This document shows positions 15,750 to 24,853 of a stretch of 51,272 nucleotides of DNA, piece by piece; positions within the stretch are counted from its first letter, which is position 1, and each line of letters begins with the position of its first letter. This DNA comes from Burkholderiales bacterium (GTDB taxonomy: Bacteria > Pseudomonadota > Gammaproteobacteria > Burkholderiales > JAEUOS01): NCBI GenBank assembly GCA_016790635.1, contig JAEUOR010000018.1, positions 1 through 51,272 on the forward strand. The letters run 5' to 3'. The notes beneath the pieces were generated by a model. It was not told the DNA's origin and did no database searches. It saw nothing but the letters and a program-made list of their open reading frames with translations. The translations under genes were made by a program, and so were the position numbers.

Positions 15750-18700
15750 GACGCCACCCTTACGTGCTTTTCGGTGAAAAGGTCATCCAGGCGCGCTAGC
15801 GTCGCCGCTGATGGTCGATCGTGGAACACCCCTGCCGGGCTGCCGTCGGCATTGACCCAATCTGGCCGCACGCCGCGCACGAAAAGGTAGAAGATGCCGC
15901 CGAAATGGGTTTCGTGACGGTAGCCGGGCACGCGGTGCTTGAGATAACGGTCAATCGCCAGCGAGTAGAGCAGGTATTGGAGGTGGTAGCTGTGCTCGGC
16001 CATCGCCTCCCGCAGTTCGGCGGGACCGTAGTCGGACCGGGCGTAACCCAGGTGGTTCGATTTCCAGTCGACCACGTAATATCGGCCACGGTGCTCGAAG
16101 ACGAGGTCGATGAAGCCCTTCAGGTAGCCCTCCACGTCGCGGAACGTGAGCCGTGGCACGTCGTAACCCATGCTCTTGAGCGCACCGTTGAGCGCGCTGG
16201 CGGACACCCGAGGCGAAGGCAGGCTGAATTCGAGTTCTGTGAGGCGCCGGTTGGCGGGGATGGACCCCAACACGATGTCCTCCAGCAGCTTGGTGTTCAT
16301 CACGTCGGCCAGCATCCGCGACGCCATTTTTGCGGGCTGCGCAGTGAGCGCTGTCGTGCTCATGCCGGGAAGGAATTGCGGGTGCGCAAACAGGCTGCGT
16401 GCGACAGCTTCGTTCCAGCCCGCCGGATTGGTGAAGTCGATCCGGTCGAACATGGCGTGCAGGCAGGTGCCAGCGCTCGGGCCGCGCGGAAAACGCAGGA
16501 TGTCCTCCGGCGCGATGTCCGGCGGCGGCGGGTCGATTCTTTTCGCGCCCTCCGAGACGTGCGCGTCGTGATCGTTCGCCGCGCTCTCGCTCTTTGCGTC
16601 GCTGGTCATACCGCTGAAGCTCGTGAAGCGCCACGCGGGTACGATTGTTTTCGGCGCGGGCAGTGCCGAGAGCGTCTCCGGCGCGGGTCCGGCCAGCGTG
16701 ACCGGCGTGCCTGGGTTGGCAGGCAGCGGCGCGACGTCGAGGTGGGGCGCGAGTCGCTTGGCGAGGGATTGCCACTCGGCAGTGATATCGGCGGGCGATC
16801 GCTTGCCCTTGAACCAGTCCTCCGGCGATTCCTTGCCCCCGGCGACCAGCCAGTTGAGCAGGCTCTTGGTGCTCTGGGAGGTGCTGGGTCTACCGAAACT
16901 CATCGTCGTGTACGTGCCGGCAACGACGTAACACCGGTAGACCGCGCGCGTGAGCGCGACGTAGATGAGGCGCAGCGACTCCGCCGCTTCCTCGAGCTTG
17001 ATCTGCGCCTCGATGGCGGCCCGGTTGCCGTCGCTCTCCTCGTCGAGACGAAAGTCAATGACCGCCGTTCCGTCGGCGTCGTGGTATTCGCGTCCTTCGG
17101 GTTTCGGTCCGCCGAACCTGGTGTTCCCGTCCCAGAGGAACGGGCAGAAGACGATCGGGAATTCCAGCCCCTTTGCCTTGTGAATGGTGATGATCTGGAC
17201 GAGATTGCGGTCGGACTCGAGGCGCAATTGCGCGACTTCGTCGGCCGAACCCTCGCGCCGCTGTGTGGCCAGCCAGCGCAGCAGCGCGTCGGGCGACTGG
17301 TGTGTTGCGGCCGCTTGGTAGATTTGCTCTCCCAGGTGCAGCAGGTTGGTGAGACGCCGCTCGCCGTCGGGGCGACGCAGCATTCGCGCGCTGACGCCCT
17401 GGTCGGTCAGCAACCGCCGATACATGACCCCCACACCCTGGCGAAGCCAGATCTCCCGGTACTCGGCGAAGCGCTCGAGGTAGCCCATCAGATCGGTTTC
17501 GTTGGCCGAGATCTCCGCTATCCTGGCCGCGTCGGCGCCAATCATCTCGGTTGCCAGTGCGGCGCGCAGCAGCGCGTCGCGCGATGGCTGATTGATGGCG
17601 ATCAGCACGCGCTCGACCTCTTCGGCGTCGGAGGATTGAAACACGCTGGCCTGCGACAACTCGACGCTGCCGATGTTTAGCGTGGCAAGTTCGCGCTTCA
17701 TTTCGCTGCCTTGCGCGTGCGTGCGGACCAGCACCGCGACGTCGCCAGCCTGCAACGGGCGCGCGCCGATGGTGATCACGCCTTTATCCGCTTCCGTGAT
17801 CAGGCGCGCGATTTCCGCGGCAGTCGCCCGCGCGCAAAGCGTCTTGGCGGTTGCCTTGGGGAGTAGTGGGTCGCCCTCGGGCGTTTGCGGCAGGGCCCAC
17901 AACTGCAAGTCGGCTCGCTGCAGCGACTTGTCAGAGAACGGCTTTCGTTCCTTGTCGCCCATGTGCACCGGGTAGTAGTCCAGGCCCGTCAGCATGAATG
18001 CGTTGGACGTAGCCGAGAACAGTCCGTTCAGGGCTTCGATCAACCCTTTCGTCGAGCGCTGGTTGTTGGCGAGCGTGTAGTCCGCGGAAGCGCTCTGGCG
18101 CGCCCGAAGGTAGGTGTGCAGGTCAGCATTGCGGAAACTGTAGATCGCCTGTTTCGGATCGCCGACCAGGAAGGCTGGCACCTCGCCCTTGCGGTAGATG
18201 TTGTCGAATATCGTGAACTGCAGTGGGTCGGTATCCTGGAACTCGTCGATCAGCGCAACCGGGTACTTCTCGCGCAACGACGCAGCCAGCTCCGGATTAG
18301 CGTCACCCTGCAGCGCGGCATAGAGGTTGTAGAGCATGTCGTTGAAGGAAATCACGCGCCGCTCGCGTTTGCGCTGGCTGAGCGCGGCGCCGCCCATGTT
18401 CATCATGTCCCGGATCAGGCGCAGCCGGGCGAGCTCCAATTCTTGCGTGATGGTTTTGCGGGCGCCGAGGAGCGCGCCGACCGTATCGAAAAACGCGTGC
18501 TTCGGCGTGATTTGGCCCTTCTTCGTGCGCTTTTGCAGCGTTTCGTTCGACAACAGGTCGAGCTTGTTCTTCTCGGGCACGGAGGTGAGTGGGACTCCGT
18601 CCTTGAACCAGTCGTCCCATTCGCCCGCCGCCTGCTCAACGCCCTGCGGCTTGTAAGAGTTTGCGTTGAGGGCCGACAAAGAGGCGGTGAGTTTGGCGAC

Positions 18701-19435
18701 GATCGTGTCGCGCTCGGCGATCCATAGCGCTCTTGCCGCGTCGTACGCCGCGGTCACCGCCGTCGTGTCGATCGTCGAGGCCTTGTCGATATCTGCGGGC
18801 CACAGGCGTTTCGCCAGCGGTTTGGCGAGACCGCGGTCCAGCAGCTTTTTGTACTTTTCTGGCGTGTCTCTGACCTCCTGCAGGTGGGTCGCGAGCGCTG
18901 CCGGGCAGCTGTCGTGTGCAACGCGCTTGCGCCAGAAATCCTGCACCGCTTCCATGACCATCTCGCTGTCGTCGGTGACGAGCTCGAGCGAGAAGGGCAG
19001 GCCCGCGCTGAACGACGTGTCTGCGAGGGCCCGCTGGCAAAATCCGTGGATCGTGAAGATGGCGGCTTCGTCGAAGTACTGCAGTGCCTTGTCGAGGGTC
19101 AGGGCAAGCCGATCGCGTGTCTCCCCGGTACGCTGCCCGACCGCTTCCACCAGGCGCGGGACGAACGGATCGTGCGGTGGGTTGGCCTCACTGCCATCGC
19201 GCAGAAAACCCAGCGTTTCGACGATCCGAGAGCGCACCCGCTCGCGCAGCTCCGCCGTGGCCGCGTTGGTGAACGTCACGACCAGGATCTGCTGCACATC
19301 GAGCCCGCGTTCCAGCAATAGCCGCAGGTACAGCCCGCAGATGTTCCAGGTCTTGCCGGTTCCGGCGGAGGCCTCGATCAGGTTGATGCCGTCCAAATCG
19401 CAGCCGAAGACGTCGAATGCGGCGGGCGCCTTCAT
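15746..19435 (-). CDS. recB: exodeoxyribonuclease V subunit beta, RecB
   Basis: 3'-5' helicase and nuclease subunit of RecBCD, 1229 residues from the ATG at 19435. Walker A is EASAGTGKTW (21-30). Further helicase motifs are TFTNAATAELRERV, ALIDEFQDTDPLQF, LVGDPKQAIYSFR and TIHKAKGLEFPIV. The C-terminal RecB nuclease domain has GFIDLVFEHRGRYY and VVDWKSN (catalytic Asp1123, Lys1125), then LREAMAEHSYHLQY. The start was set at 19435 because it overlaps the recC stop in ATGA; an earlier in-frame ATG at 19501 lies inside recC and adds no family sequence. Confidence 0.96.
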   Translation of the reverse strand: MKAPAAFDVFGCDLDGINLIEASAGTGKTWNICGLYLRLLLERGLDVQQILVVTFTNAATAELRERVRSRIVETLGFLRDGSEANPPHDPFVPRLVEAVGQRTGETRDRLALTLDKALQYFDEAAIFTIHGFCQRALADTSFSAGLPFSLELVTDDSEMVMEAVQDFWRKRVAHDSCPAALATHLQEVRDTPEKYKKLLDRGLAKPLAKRLWPADIDKASTIDTTAVTAAYDAARALWIAERDTIVAKLTASLSALNANSYKPQGVEQAAGEWDDWFKDGVPLTSVPEKNKLDLLSNETLQKRTKKGQITPKHAFFDTVGALLGARKTITQELELARLRLIRDMMNMGGAALSQRKRERRVISFNDMLYNLYAALQGDANPELAASLREKYPVALIDEFQDTDPLQFTIFDNIYRKGEVPAFLVGDPKQAIYSFRNADLHTYLRARQSASADYTLANNQRSTKGLIEALNGLFSATSNAFMLTGLDYYPVHMGDKERKPFSDKSLQRADLQLWALPQTPEGDPLLPKATAKTLCARATAAEIARLITEADKGVITIGARPLQAGDVAVLVRTHAQGSEMKRELATLNIGSVELSQASVFQSSDAEEVERVLIAINQPSRDALLRAALATEMIGADAARIAEISANETDLMGYLERFAEYREIWLRQGVGVMYRRLLTDQGVSARMLRRPDGERRLTNLLHLGEQIYQAAATHQSPDALLRWLATQRREGSADEVAQLRLESDRNLVQIITIHKAKGLEFPIVFCPFLWDGNTRFGGPKPEGREYHDADGTAVIDFRLDEESDGNRAAIEAQIKLEEAAESLRLIYVALTRAVYRCYVVAGTYTTMSFGRPSTSQSTKSLLNWLVAGGKESPEDWFKGKRSPADITAEWQSLAKRLAPHLDVAPLPANPGTPVTLAGPAPETLSALPAPKTIVPAWRFTSFSGMTSDAKSESAANDHDAHVSEGAKRIDPPPPDIAPEDILRFPRGPSAGTCLHAMFDRIDFTNPAGWNEAVARSLFAHPQFLPGMSTTALTAQPAKMASRMLADVMNTKLLEDIVLGSIPANRRLTELEFSLPSPRVSASALNGALKSMGYDVPRLTFRDVEGYLKGFIDLVFEHRGRYYVVDWKSNHLGYARSDYGPAELREAMAEHSYHLQYLLYSLAIDRYLKHRVPGYRHETHFGGIFYLFVRGVRPDWVNADGSPAGVFHDRPSAATLARLDDLFTEKHVRVAS

Positions 19436-22400
19436 GCCTGTCTCCCCAGTCTGTCGTCCTGGATAACCCGCAACAGTGGGCCGAAGACGATTTTCGCGCA
19501 TTGCGCGAATTCGTCATCGAGGGGCTCGTCCACGCCGCGCAGCGCCAGGCGGTAGGCCGGGTCGCGATCCTCTCCGTAAGGCCGAAAACTCGTGCTCATC
19601 CACGTGCTGGCGGCCTTGGACAGGCTCTCGCCGTTGCTTGCGTATTCCCACGCGGACTTCGGGAAGAAGTGCAGCGGCTGGTGCAGTCCGTCGCGATAGA
19701 GTCTGAGCAGCGCCTCGAGCTGCCCTCGCGCGTCGTCGATCTTGGGCAGAACGTAGTGGCCGTCGCGCGAGTGCCACACCGTGCGCGGGGTGACCTCTGG
19801 TAGCGTGATCGCATTCAGGAACAGGTGCGCTATCCAGCCGTTCAGGTAATCGTAGGCGCGCGCGTCGTCGTAGCGGTACCGGATCAGACCGCTCTTGCGC
19901 AGGTCGCCGAATCCGCCGCCAAGGCGCCACTGCTCGCCATCTATCGTGAAATCGGCGGTGTCGGCGACCGGGTCGAGGTGCGCCTCTTTCAGTGCGGGGG
20001 CGAGTCCGTTCGCGAAATTGTCCAGGCGTTGCAGCTCCTGCTCCAGTTCGAGATCGCCCAGGCGTCCGATCGGATACTCGATGGCGGCACGGGCGAACGA
20101 GCGTAGCTCGGAGACCGTCTCGCCCTCCAGCAGGCGGGGGAGCATGCGCTCCGAAAGCGCCCTGCGAGCCGGCACGTCAGGCACGAACGGCTCTTCGTCC
20201 TGAAGCTCCTCGTCGCCTTCCGGGAGTGCGATACCGAGGCGTTGCCTGAGCAAGTAGCGGCACGGGTTTCGGAAGAAATGGGCGAGGTTCTCCAGGGTAA
20301 CCTTGTGGAATTCCGGGCCGGCCTTGGCCAGGGGCCCCTGGAAGAATTTCTCCTGCGGTTCCCACGCCCTGTCCTCGTCCTCGACTTCGTCGCCCGCGTT
20401 GACTTGGTCGGCACGTTCAGTCGGCGCAACGGGTGCGGGCGCAACCGGTGCCAGCTGGGCCGACAACCTGTGCTTCAGGGACTCGCAGTATTCGTCGTTG
20501 AAACTGCGCCGGCGCGGGTCGGCATTCGGCTCGAAGTAGGCAACCGCGAAAGGTTGCAACGGGTGCATCACGGTGAGCCGTTGTCGAGCGGCCGCCACTG
20601 ATTCCGGCGAAAACGGTGGCTTTGCGGTGGCGGCGGCAGCGTATTCGAGCAATTCTGCGACCAGGACCGACGCCGGGATCGGGGAGTTGTCTCGCACGCT
20701 CTTCCCCGTATAGCTCAAATACAGCCGCTCGCGGGCGGCGAGGACGAGGTCGAGGAAAATATTGCGCTCGTCCTCGCGCCGCTGGCGATCGCCGCGTCGC
20801 GGGTCGCGTGCCATCAGATCGAATTCGATGGGGCGTGCGGTCGAGGGAAAGGCCCCGTCATTCAGGCCCAGCACGCACACGAACCGGTAGGGCAGGTGGC
20901 GCAGGCTGGTCATTGCCGCGAACGTGACAGCGCCGCCCGGCACACCGCCGCGGGTCGGGTCGTCGAGCATCCCCTGAAGCGCGGTTCGGACGACGTCCAC
21001 CGCCATCGGCTCGCTTGTCCCGCCGTGAGTCATATTGGCATGTAGCTCATGAATGGAGGCTGCGGTCTCGCGCTCGTCGTCGAGTTCCTCACCTACGGGT
21101 TCAGTGAAGTTCTCAAGAACGGCAAGCAGCGTTTGCCGCCATTCGCCTGGCTGCTTGGGCTGAGCCAGATCGGTGTGCAAGCGCTCCAGTTGGCAGACGA
21201 ATTCGCTGAAACTGCCCAGCGCCAGCGCTGCGGAACCTTCCGGATTGCCGGCCGCAAGGCGCCCGTTCAGCGTTACCGTCCCGTCGGCTGGCATTGCATA
21301 CCCGAAAAAGAGGCGATCGAGTCCATCGCTGAAGCTGTACCGGTCGACCGCCGGCAGGCCCAGCTCCCGGCGATGCTCGCCGTCGATGCCCCAGCGGATG
21401 CCCGAATCCTGGATCCAGGCATGGATAGTCCCGAGTTCTGCGGTGCCGATTCCGAACCGGCGAGCGACAATCGGCTTTTGCAGCAACTCGAATACGCTGC
21501 TCGCCTGGAAGCGCGAGGTGGCGACGGCAAGTACCCCAAGCAGCGCCTGCGCGCAGGTGTTGAGCACGCTTGCCGGCCGACCGGTGATCGCGTACGGAAT
21601 TTGGCGCCCCTTCGGTGCGTTGCCGAACACTGCGTCGATCAGCGGCGCGGTGGCCTCCAGGTCCGGCGTCGCCACCAGAATGTCGGAGGGGCGCGGCGGG
21701 TTCGGGCCAGCGAAAATCGCGAGGAGCTGGTCCTGCAGCACCTCGAGCTCCCGGGTGAGCGAGTGGCAGACGTGAACTTCGAGGCTGCGGTCGTCGTCGG
21801 CGAGCGGGACGCTACCGCCCTCGAGATCGGTCATGTCGAGGATCGCGTTCTGAAGCTTCGCGAGAAGCGTTTCGCCTTCGCTCGCCGCGAAGTCGGCGTC
21901 CTCGACCTGCGTGGCGCTGTCCTCCAAAAGCAGAACGATATGGTCCTGCGTCTGCCGACCCCATGACGCGAGCAGCCGGTTGCCGACTTCGTGGTGATCG
22001 GCGCGAATCTTTGCGGCGAGGTAGGCAAGGCGGCGCGGGGCGACGGCTTCGAACCAGTACTCGCGGCACGGGTTGAGCACATAGAACCGCAGATCGATCC
22101 ACTGCGCCAGGCGCCGCAGGATATCGAGGTACAGCGGTGGTATGGTCGGCAGGCAAAAGACGTGCGCCGTCGCCGGAAGGCTTGCACGGGCTGGTGCGTC
22201 CGGCCCCATTTCCCTCATCGCCTCGAAAAATACCACCGACGGATGGCGCCTGTCAGTGCCCAGATCGCGCGCGATGCGCCGCCACAGCGCACCTTGCCAG
22301 CGTTCGTCCTCTTTTCGCGCAGCGTCCAGGTTCTGAATGTTGGCCACCTTCCCGGAGAGCCACGCGTCCAGCCAGTCGGTCCGATACGTCAGGTACTGTT

Positions 22401-22797
22401 CGAGCATCGCCGCAGTGCGCGCCGCCAGTTCGTAGCGCATCACGTCGTCGGCTTGGCCCAGGTAACGGGCAAGCGGGGGATGTTCGGCGACGAAAGCCTT
22501 ATCGCCGAAGATGCCAAGTACGCGCCAGGTCAGCACCGACGAAGTGAACGGTGAGGTTTCCGACACCGGAATGACATGCCCGATCTGCTGCCACAGCCAT
22601 TGGGCAAGGTACGAAAACTGGACGTTCGAGCAGATGCCGAAACGGTCGGCTGCCTCGAGCTCGACGCGCCGCCGGATCGCCGCGCTGGGCACGATGATTT
22701 CCTCGCGCTCGAACGGCGACTGAGGTGGCATGGCCATCGCGCCAAGGAGCGCGTCACGAAGGCGCTCGAAGCGGTTGGAGAAAATTAGTTGCAGCAT
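19432..22797 (-). CDS. recC: exodeoxyribonuclease V subunit gamma, RecC
   Basis: RecC subunit, the inactive-helicase scaffold that splits the DNA and recognises Chi. It has 1121 residues, normal for the family. Recognisable blocks are the start MLQLIFSNRFERLRDALL, IIVPSAAIRRRVE, FSYLAQWLWQQIG, ILVATPDLEATAPLIDAVFG, and the inactive RecB-like C-terminal domain (RNPCRYLLRQRLGIALPE onwards). First gene of the operon. Upstream lies a gene-poor stretch, so its promoter must be in 22798-23845, but none could be picked with confidence. Confidence 0.95.
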   Translation of the reverse strand: MLQLIFSNRFERLRDALLGAMAMPPQSPFEREEIIVPSAAIRRRVELEAADRFGICSNVQFSYLAQWLWQQIGHVIPVSETSPFTSSVLTWRVLGIFGDKAFVAEHPPLARYLGQADDVMRYELAARTAAMLEQYLTYRTDWLDAWLSGKVANIQNLDAARKEDERWQGALWRRIARDLGTDRRHPSVVFFEAMREMGPDAPARASLPATAHVFCLPTIPPLYLDILRRLAQWIDLRFYVLNPCREYWFEAVAPRRLAYLAAKIRADHHEVGNRLLASWGRQTQDHIVLLLEDSATQVEDADFAASEGETLLAKLQNAILDMTDLEGGSVPLADDDRSLEVHVCHSLTRELEVLQDQLLAIFAGPNPPRPSDILVATPDLEATAPLIDAVFGNAPKGRQIPYAITGRPASVLNTCAQALLGVLAVATSRFQASSVFELLQKPIVARRFGIGTAELGTIHAWIQDSGIRWGIDGEHRRELGLPAVDRYSFSDGLDRLFFGYAMPADGTVTLNGRLAAGNPEGSAALALGSFSEFVCQLERLHTDLAQPKQPGEWRQTLLAVLENFTEPVGEELDDERETAASIHELHANMTHGGTSEPMAVDVVRTALQGMLDDPTRGGVPGGAVTFAAMTSLRHLPYRFVCVLGLNDGAFPSTARPIEFDLMARDPRRGDRQRREDERNIFLDLVLAARERLYLSYTGKSVRDNSPIPASVLVAELLEYAAAATAKPPFSPESVAAARQRLTVMHPLQPFAVAYFEPNADPRRRSFNDEYCESLKHRLSAQLAPVAPAPVAPTERADQVNAGDEVEDEDRAWEPQEKFFQGPLAKAGPEFHKVTLENLAHFFRNPCRYLLRQRLGIALPEGDEELQDEEPFVPDVPARRALSERMLPRLLEGETVSELRSFARAAIEYPIGRLGDLELEQELQRLDNFANGLAPALKEAHLDPVADTADFTIDGEQWRLGGGFGDLRKSGLIRYRYDDARAYDYLNGWIAHLFLNAITLPEVTPRTVWHSRDGHYVLPKIDDARGQLEALLRLYRDGLHQPLHFFPKSAWEYASNGESLSKAASTWMSTSFRPYGEDRDPAYRLALRGVDEPLDDEFAQCAKIVFGPLLRVIQDDRLGRQA

Positions 22798-22921
22798 GCT
22801 CGACGCGTCAAAGGCACTTTCAGTGATTGGCTTGATTAGTGACCCGCCTCGGCCGCACTACGCACCGCACTCTCGGCTCGGCGCGCCTCAATCGGCGCCG
22901 CCTTGCGATGGTCATCGATCC

Positions 22922-22949
22922 CGTACTCCCCGAAGCGTACTCCCCGAAG
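22922..22949 (+). repeat. 14-bp perfect tandem duplication
   Basis: CGTACTCCCCGAAG occurs twice head to tail (22922-22935 and 22936-22949). No coding role is seen. Confidence 0.8.
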
Positions 22950-23025
22950 AATCTTCGCCCATTTTGCACCCTCATGGGCTCACCACATGATCCTGCTAGG
23001 ATTCTTTCAGATCATCGTGATCGAT

Positions 23026-23064
23026 GGCTTGTCGCAAAGCCTTTATGCCCGGGAGCGACAAGCC
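23026..23064. repeat. perfect 10-bp inverted repeat
   Basis: GGCTTGTCGC (23026-23035) and GCGACAAGCC (23055-23064) are exact inverse complements with a 19-base loop. There is no T-run for a classical terminator. A GC-rich stretch including GGGGTTCGATTC follows. It may be a transcript hairpin in the recC leader or a relic of a mobile element. Confidence 0.6.
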
Positions 23065-23328
23065 CCCGTTCGTACCCGGGGTTCGATTCGGCCGGACCTT
23101 CGCTACTCGACTCCGCACGAGGATCAGTGAAATCGAGCAGGGCCACAATGACACTGCTTAAATTTCCCGCCGATCCGCAGGGCGTTAGACTTCTGGTCCG
23201 TTTCAGACAATCCTTCCGCCGGTGCTTTGTGCTCGTCCAGGGACAGGTTCTTCTTCTTGAGTGCCTCCCACCCCCTTCTGTTCCGTAGAGCAGGATGGTC
23301 GACATCTAATCCGGTTTGGCGGCGATAA

Positions 23329-23430
23329 CAGGTATTCGCGCGCCATTCGAACACGAGCAAATCCAAGGTACAGAAGTGGGAAGCCGGCACCAAGCGACCC
23401 AGCGGCATGGCGCTCAAGGTGCTGGCTTGA
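23329..23430 (+). pseudogene. remnant of a HigA-like XRE antitoxin
   Basis: The plus-strand frame reads QVFARHSNTSKSKVQKWEAG, then TKRPSGMALKVLA and a stop. This is the recognition-helix half of HigA/NadS-type helix-turn-helix antitoxins (VFA-x-LNTS-x-STVQKWE-x-G-KRPSG-ALKLL). A stop codon sits directly before it (TAA at 23326-23328). The expected upstream block (about IRLAANVS) appears in another frame at about 23308-23328, so at least one frameshift is present, and the usual C-terminal tail is missing. No intact toxin gene is seen beside it. It is a broken fragment of a toxin-antitoxin locus. Confidence 0.6.
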
Positions 23431-23651
23431 GCTCGAGGTCGGCGCGCTGATCACACGCAGCCTTCGATCCAGCACACCGAGTAGTCTGACGGTAAAAAAA
23501 CTATCAAAAATACTCGACTAAACAATACACTATCGCATTTGATGCCAAGCCTTTTTCCGCGCGTTTTTCGCCATCAGGAAGGTCCTTTAGTGGCGCGGAC
23601 GAGGGTCGCGCGAGTCGATAGATCTCGAAAGGTCATTCGCTAAAGGTCGTC

Positions 23652-23679
23652 GATCGATCTCGATACATCTCGATAGATG
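23652..23679. repeat. ATCTCGATA tandem units
   Basis: Two head-to-tail 10-base units ATCTCGATAC/ATCTCGATAG (23657-23676), preceded by CGATCG. A related TCGATAGATCTCGA lies at 23615-23628. The function is unknown; they could be protein-binding repeats or mobile-element arm sites. Confidence 0.45.
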
Positions 23680-23710
23680 CTGAATGCTATTTTCAAGGAT
23701 CAGATGAGAA

Positions 23711-23732
23711 TGACGGTAAACGTGACGGTAAA
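23711..23732 (+). repeat. TGACGGTAAA-based direct repeat, right copy
   Basis: Two TGACGGTAAA units, 12 bases apart. The block matches the one at 13816-13836 in 18 of 21 bases. A further single TGACGGTAAA is at 23487-23496 and a TGACGG at 23741. The pair brackets recCBD. Confidence 0.55.
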
Positions 23733-23845
23733 AACCTTGATGACGGCATATGACCTTTTAAAAATCAATATCTTAGAATGCTTGTTGATGATCGAGTGGG
23801 AGTAGGGGCGTTCCTGGCTTGATGCGCGCTCGCCGGGCGATTGAT

Positions 23846-24853
23846 TTAGTCAGCGACGATGTTTTTTTCCTTCACGAGCTTCTTGTAGAACGTGATGCGT
23901 TGCGCAATCTCCTTGCGATAGTCATCGGGCCGTATTGCTTCCGGAACGATCACGCCGCGCTTTTGCCAATCGGCGATGGTTTGCGGGTCTTGCAGGATGG
24001 TGCGGACTGCCGAGTACAGCTGCATGATGATCGGCTCCGGCGTGTCCTTGGGTGCGGCCAGGCCGGTCCATGAAGTCATGTTCAACTCGGGTTGCTTGAG
24101 TTCCCCGAAGGTGGGAACGTCTGGCAGCAGCGGTGAACGTGTTGGAGCAGCGACCGCAAGAGCGCGCAGCTTGCCGGCAGCCACCAGGCCCGCATTGCTG
24201 GCGCCCAGATTGGTCATCATGGCATCGACACGGCCGGCCATCAGGTCGGTTTGCGAGTTGCCTGCGGCGCGATACGGAATGTGCGTGATGAATACGCCGT
24301 ATTGCGACTTGAACAATTCCATGTTCAGTTGCAGCATGGAGCCATTGCCGGAGGATGCGTAGTTCATCTTGCCGGGCCTGGTTTTGGCGTAGGCGACGAA
24401 CTCGGCAACGGTCTTGATTGGCAAGGCGGGGTTGATGAGCAGCACGTTGGGCAGTCGCTCGATCAGCGTGATCGGTGCAAAGTCATTCACCGCGTCGTAG
24501 GGCAGGTTGGGTGTGACCGCCGGATTGGCGACATGCGAGGACTGCGATGTCACCACCAGGGTGTAGCCGTCAGCTTTGGCCTTGGCCGCATGCGCGCTGC
24601 CGATGGCGCCGCCTGCCCCGCCTCGGTTGTCGATGATGACCGACTGCCCCAAAGCCCTGCTTAACCTGTCGCCGATGGCGCGACCCGCGGTATCCACGGA
24701 GCCACCTGCAGGGAACGGCACCACCAGGGTGATCGGGCGGCTCGGATATTTTTCCGCTTGCCCCATGGCGGGAAGTGCGATGCTTCCCGCCGCCCCCATG
24801 ACACCCATCAGGAATCGGCGACGATGCGCAGCGGATTGGTGAAGTTTGTTCAT
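23846..24853 (-). CDS. Bug/TctC-family periplasmic binding protein
   Basis: Tripartite-tricarboxylate-transporter-type solute receptor (335 residues). It has a twin-arginine-like signal (HRRRFLMGVMGAAG). The mature part starts YPSRPITLVVPFPAGGSVD, the usual Bug first strand and ligand loop, and continues with VIIDNRGGAGGAIG, MNYASSGNGSMLQLNMELF and ITHIPYRAAGNSQTDLMAG, all family blocks. No TctA or TctB membrane gene is present, as is common for orphan Bug receptors. Its ATG overlaps the stop of the upstream N-formylglutamate amidohydrolase in ATGA, so a carboxylate or N-acyl amino acid ligand is a reasonable guess. Confidence 0.9.
   Translation of the reverse strand: MNKLHQSAAHRRRFLMGVMGAAGSIALPAMGQAEKYPSRPITLVVPFPAGGSVDTAGRAIGDRLSRALGQSVIIDNRGGAGGAIGSAHAAKAKADGYTLVVTSQSSHVANPAVTPNLPYDAVNDFAPITLIERLPNVLLINPALPIKTVAEFVAYAKTRPGKMNYASSGNGSMLQLNMELFKSQYGVFITHIPYRAAGNSQTDLMAGRVDAMMTNLGASNAGLVAAGKLRALAVAAPTRSPLLPDVPTFGELKQPELNMTSWTGLAAPKDTPEPIIMQLYSAVRTILQDPQTIADWQKRGVIVPEAIRPDDYRKEIAQRITFYKKLVKEKNIVAD

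Larger units (their letters stand above)
22798..23845. other. gene-poor, repeat-rich 1-kb stretch upstream of recC
   Basis: No intact gene is supported. The left half is GC-rich and contains a 14-base tandem duplication and a perfect 10-base inverted repeat. The middle contains a decayed HigA-like antitoxin. From about 23480 the sequence becomes AT-rich, with several TGACGGTAAA repeats and ATCTCGATA tandem units. Short open frames exist on both strands, but none is recognisable as protein. It looks like an old insertion or island boundary and must also hold the recC promoter. Confidence 0.6.

Noticed and set aside
15821..17680. Long open frame (about 619 codons) antisense to recB
   Set aside because: It is the mirror of a GC-rich coding strand, is Arg/Val-rich and has no family motif, while recB is unambiguous on the other strand.
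23041..23110. tRNA-like T-arm (GGGGTTCGATTC) near the inverted repeat
   Set aside because: The T-stem does not pair over five bases and no acceptor, D-arm or anticodon arm can be drawn, so no tRNA is called.
22839..23288. Plus-strand 149-codon frame upstream of recC
   Set aside because: No recognisable motif, no ribosome site, and it crosses tandem and inverted repeats.
23124..23417. Minus-strand 97-codon frame
   Set aside because: It is antisense to the decayed HigA-like fragment; the plus-strand helix-turn-helix similarity explains the open frame better.
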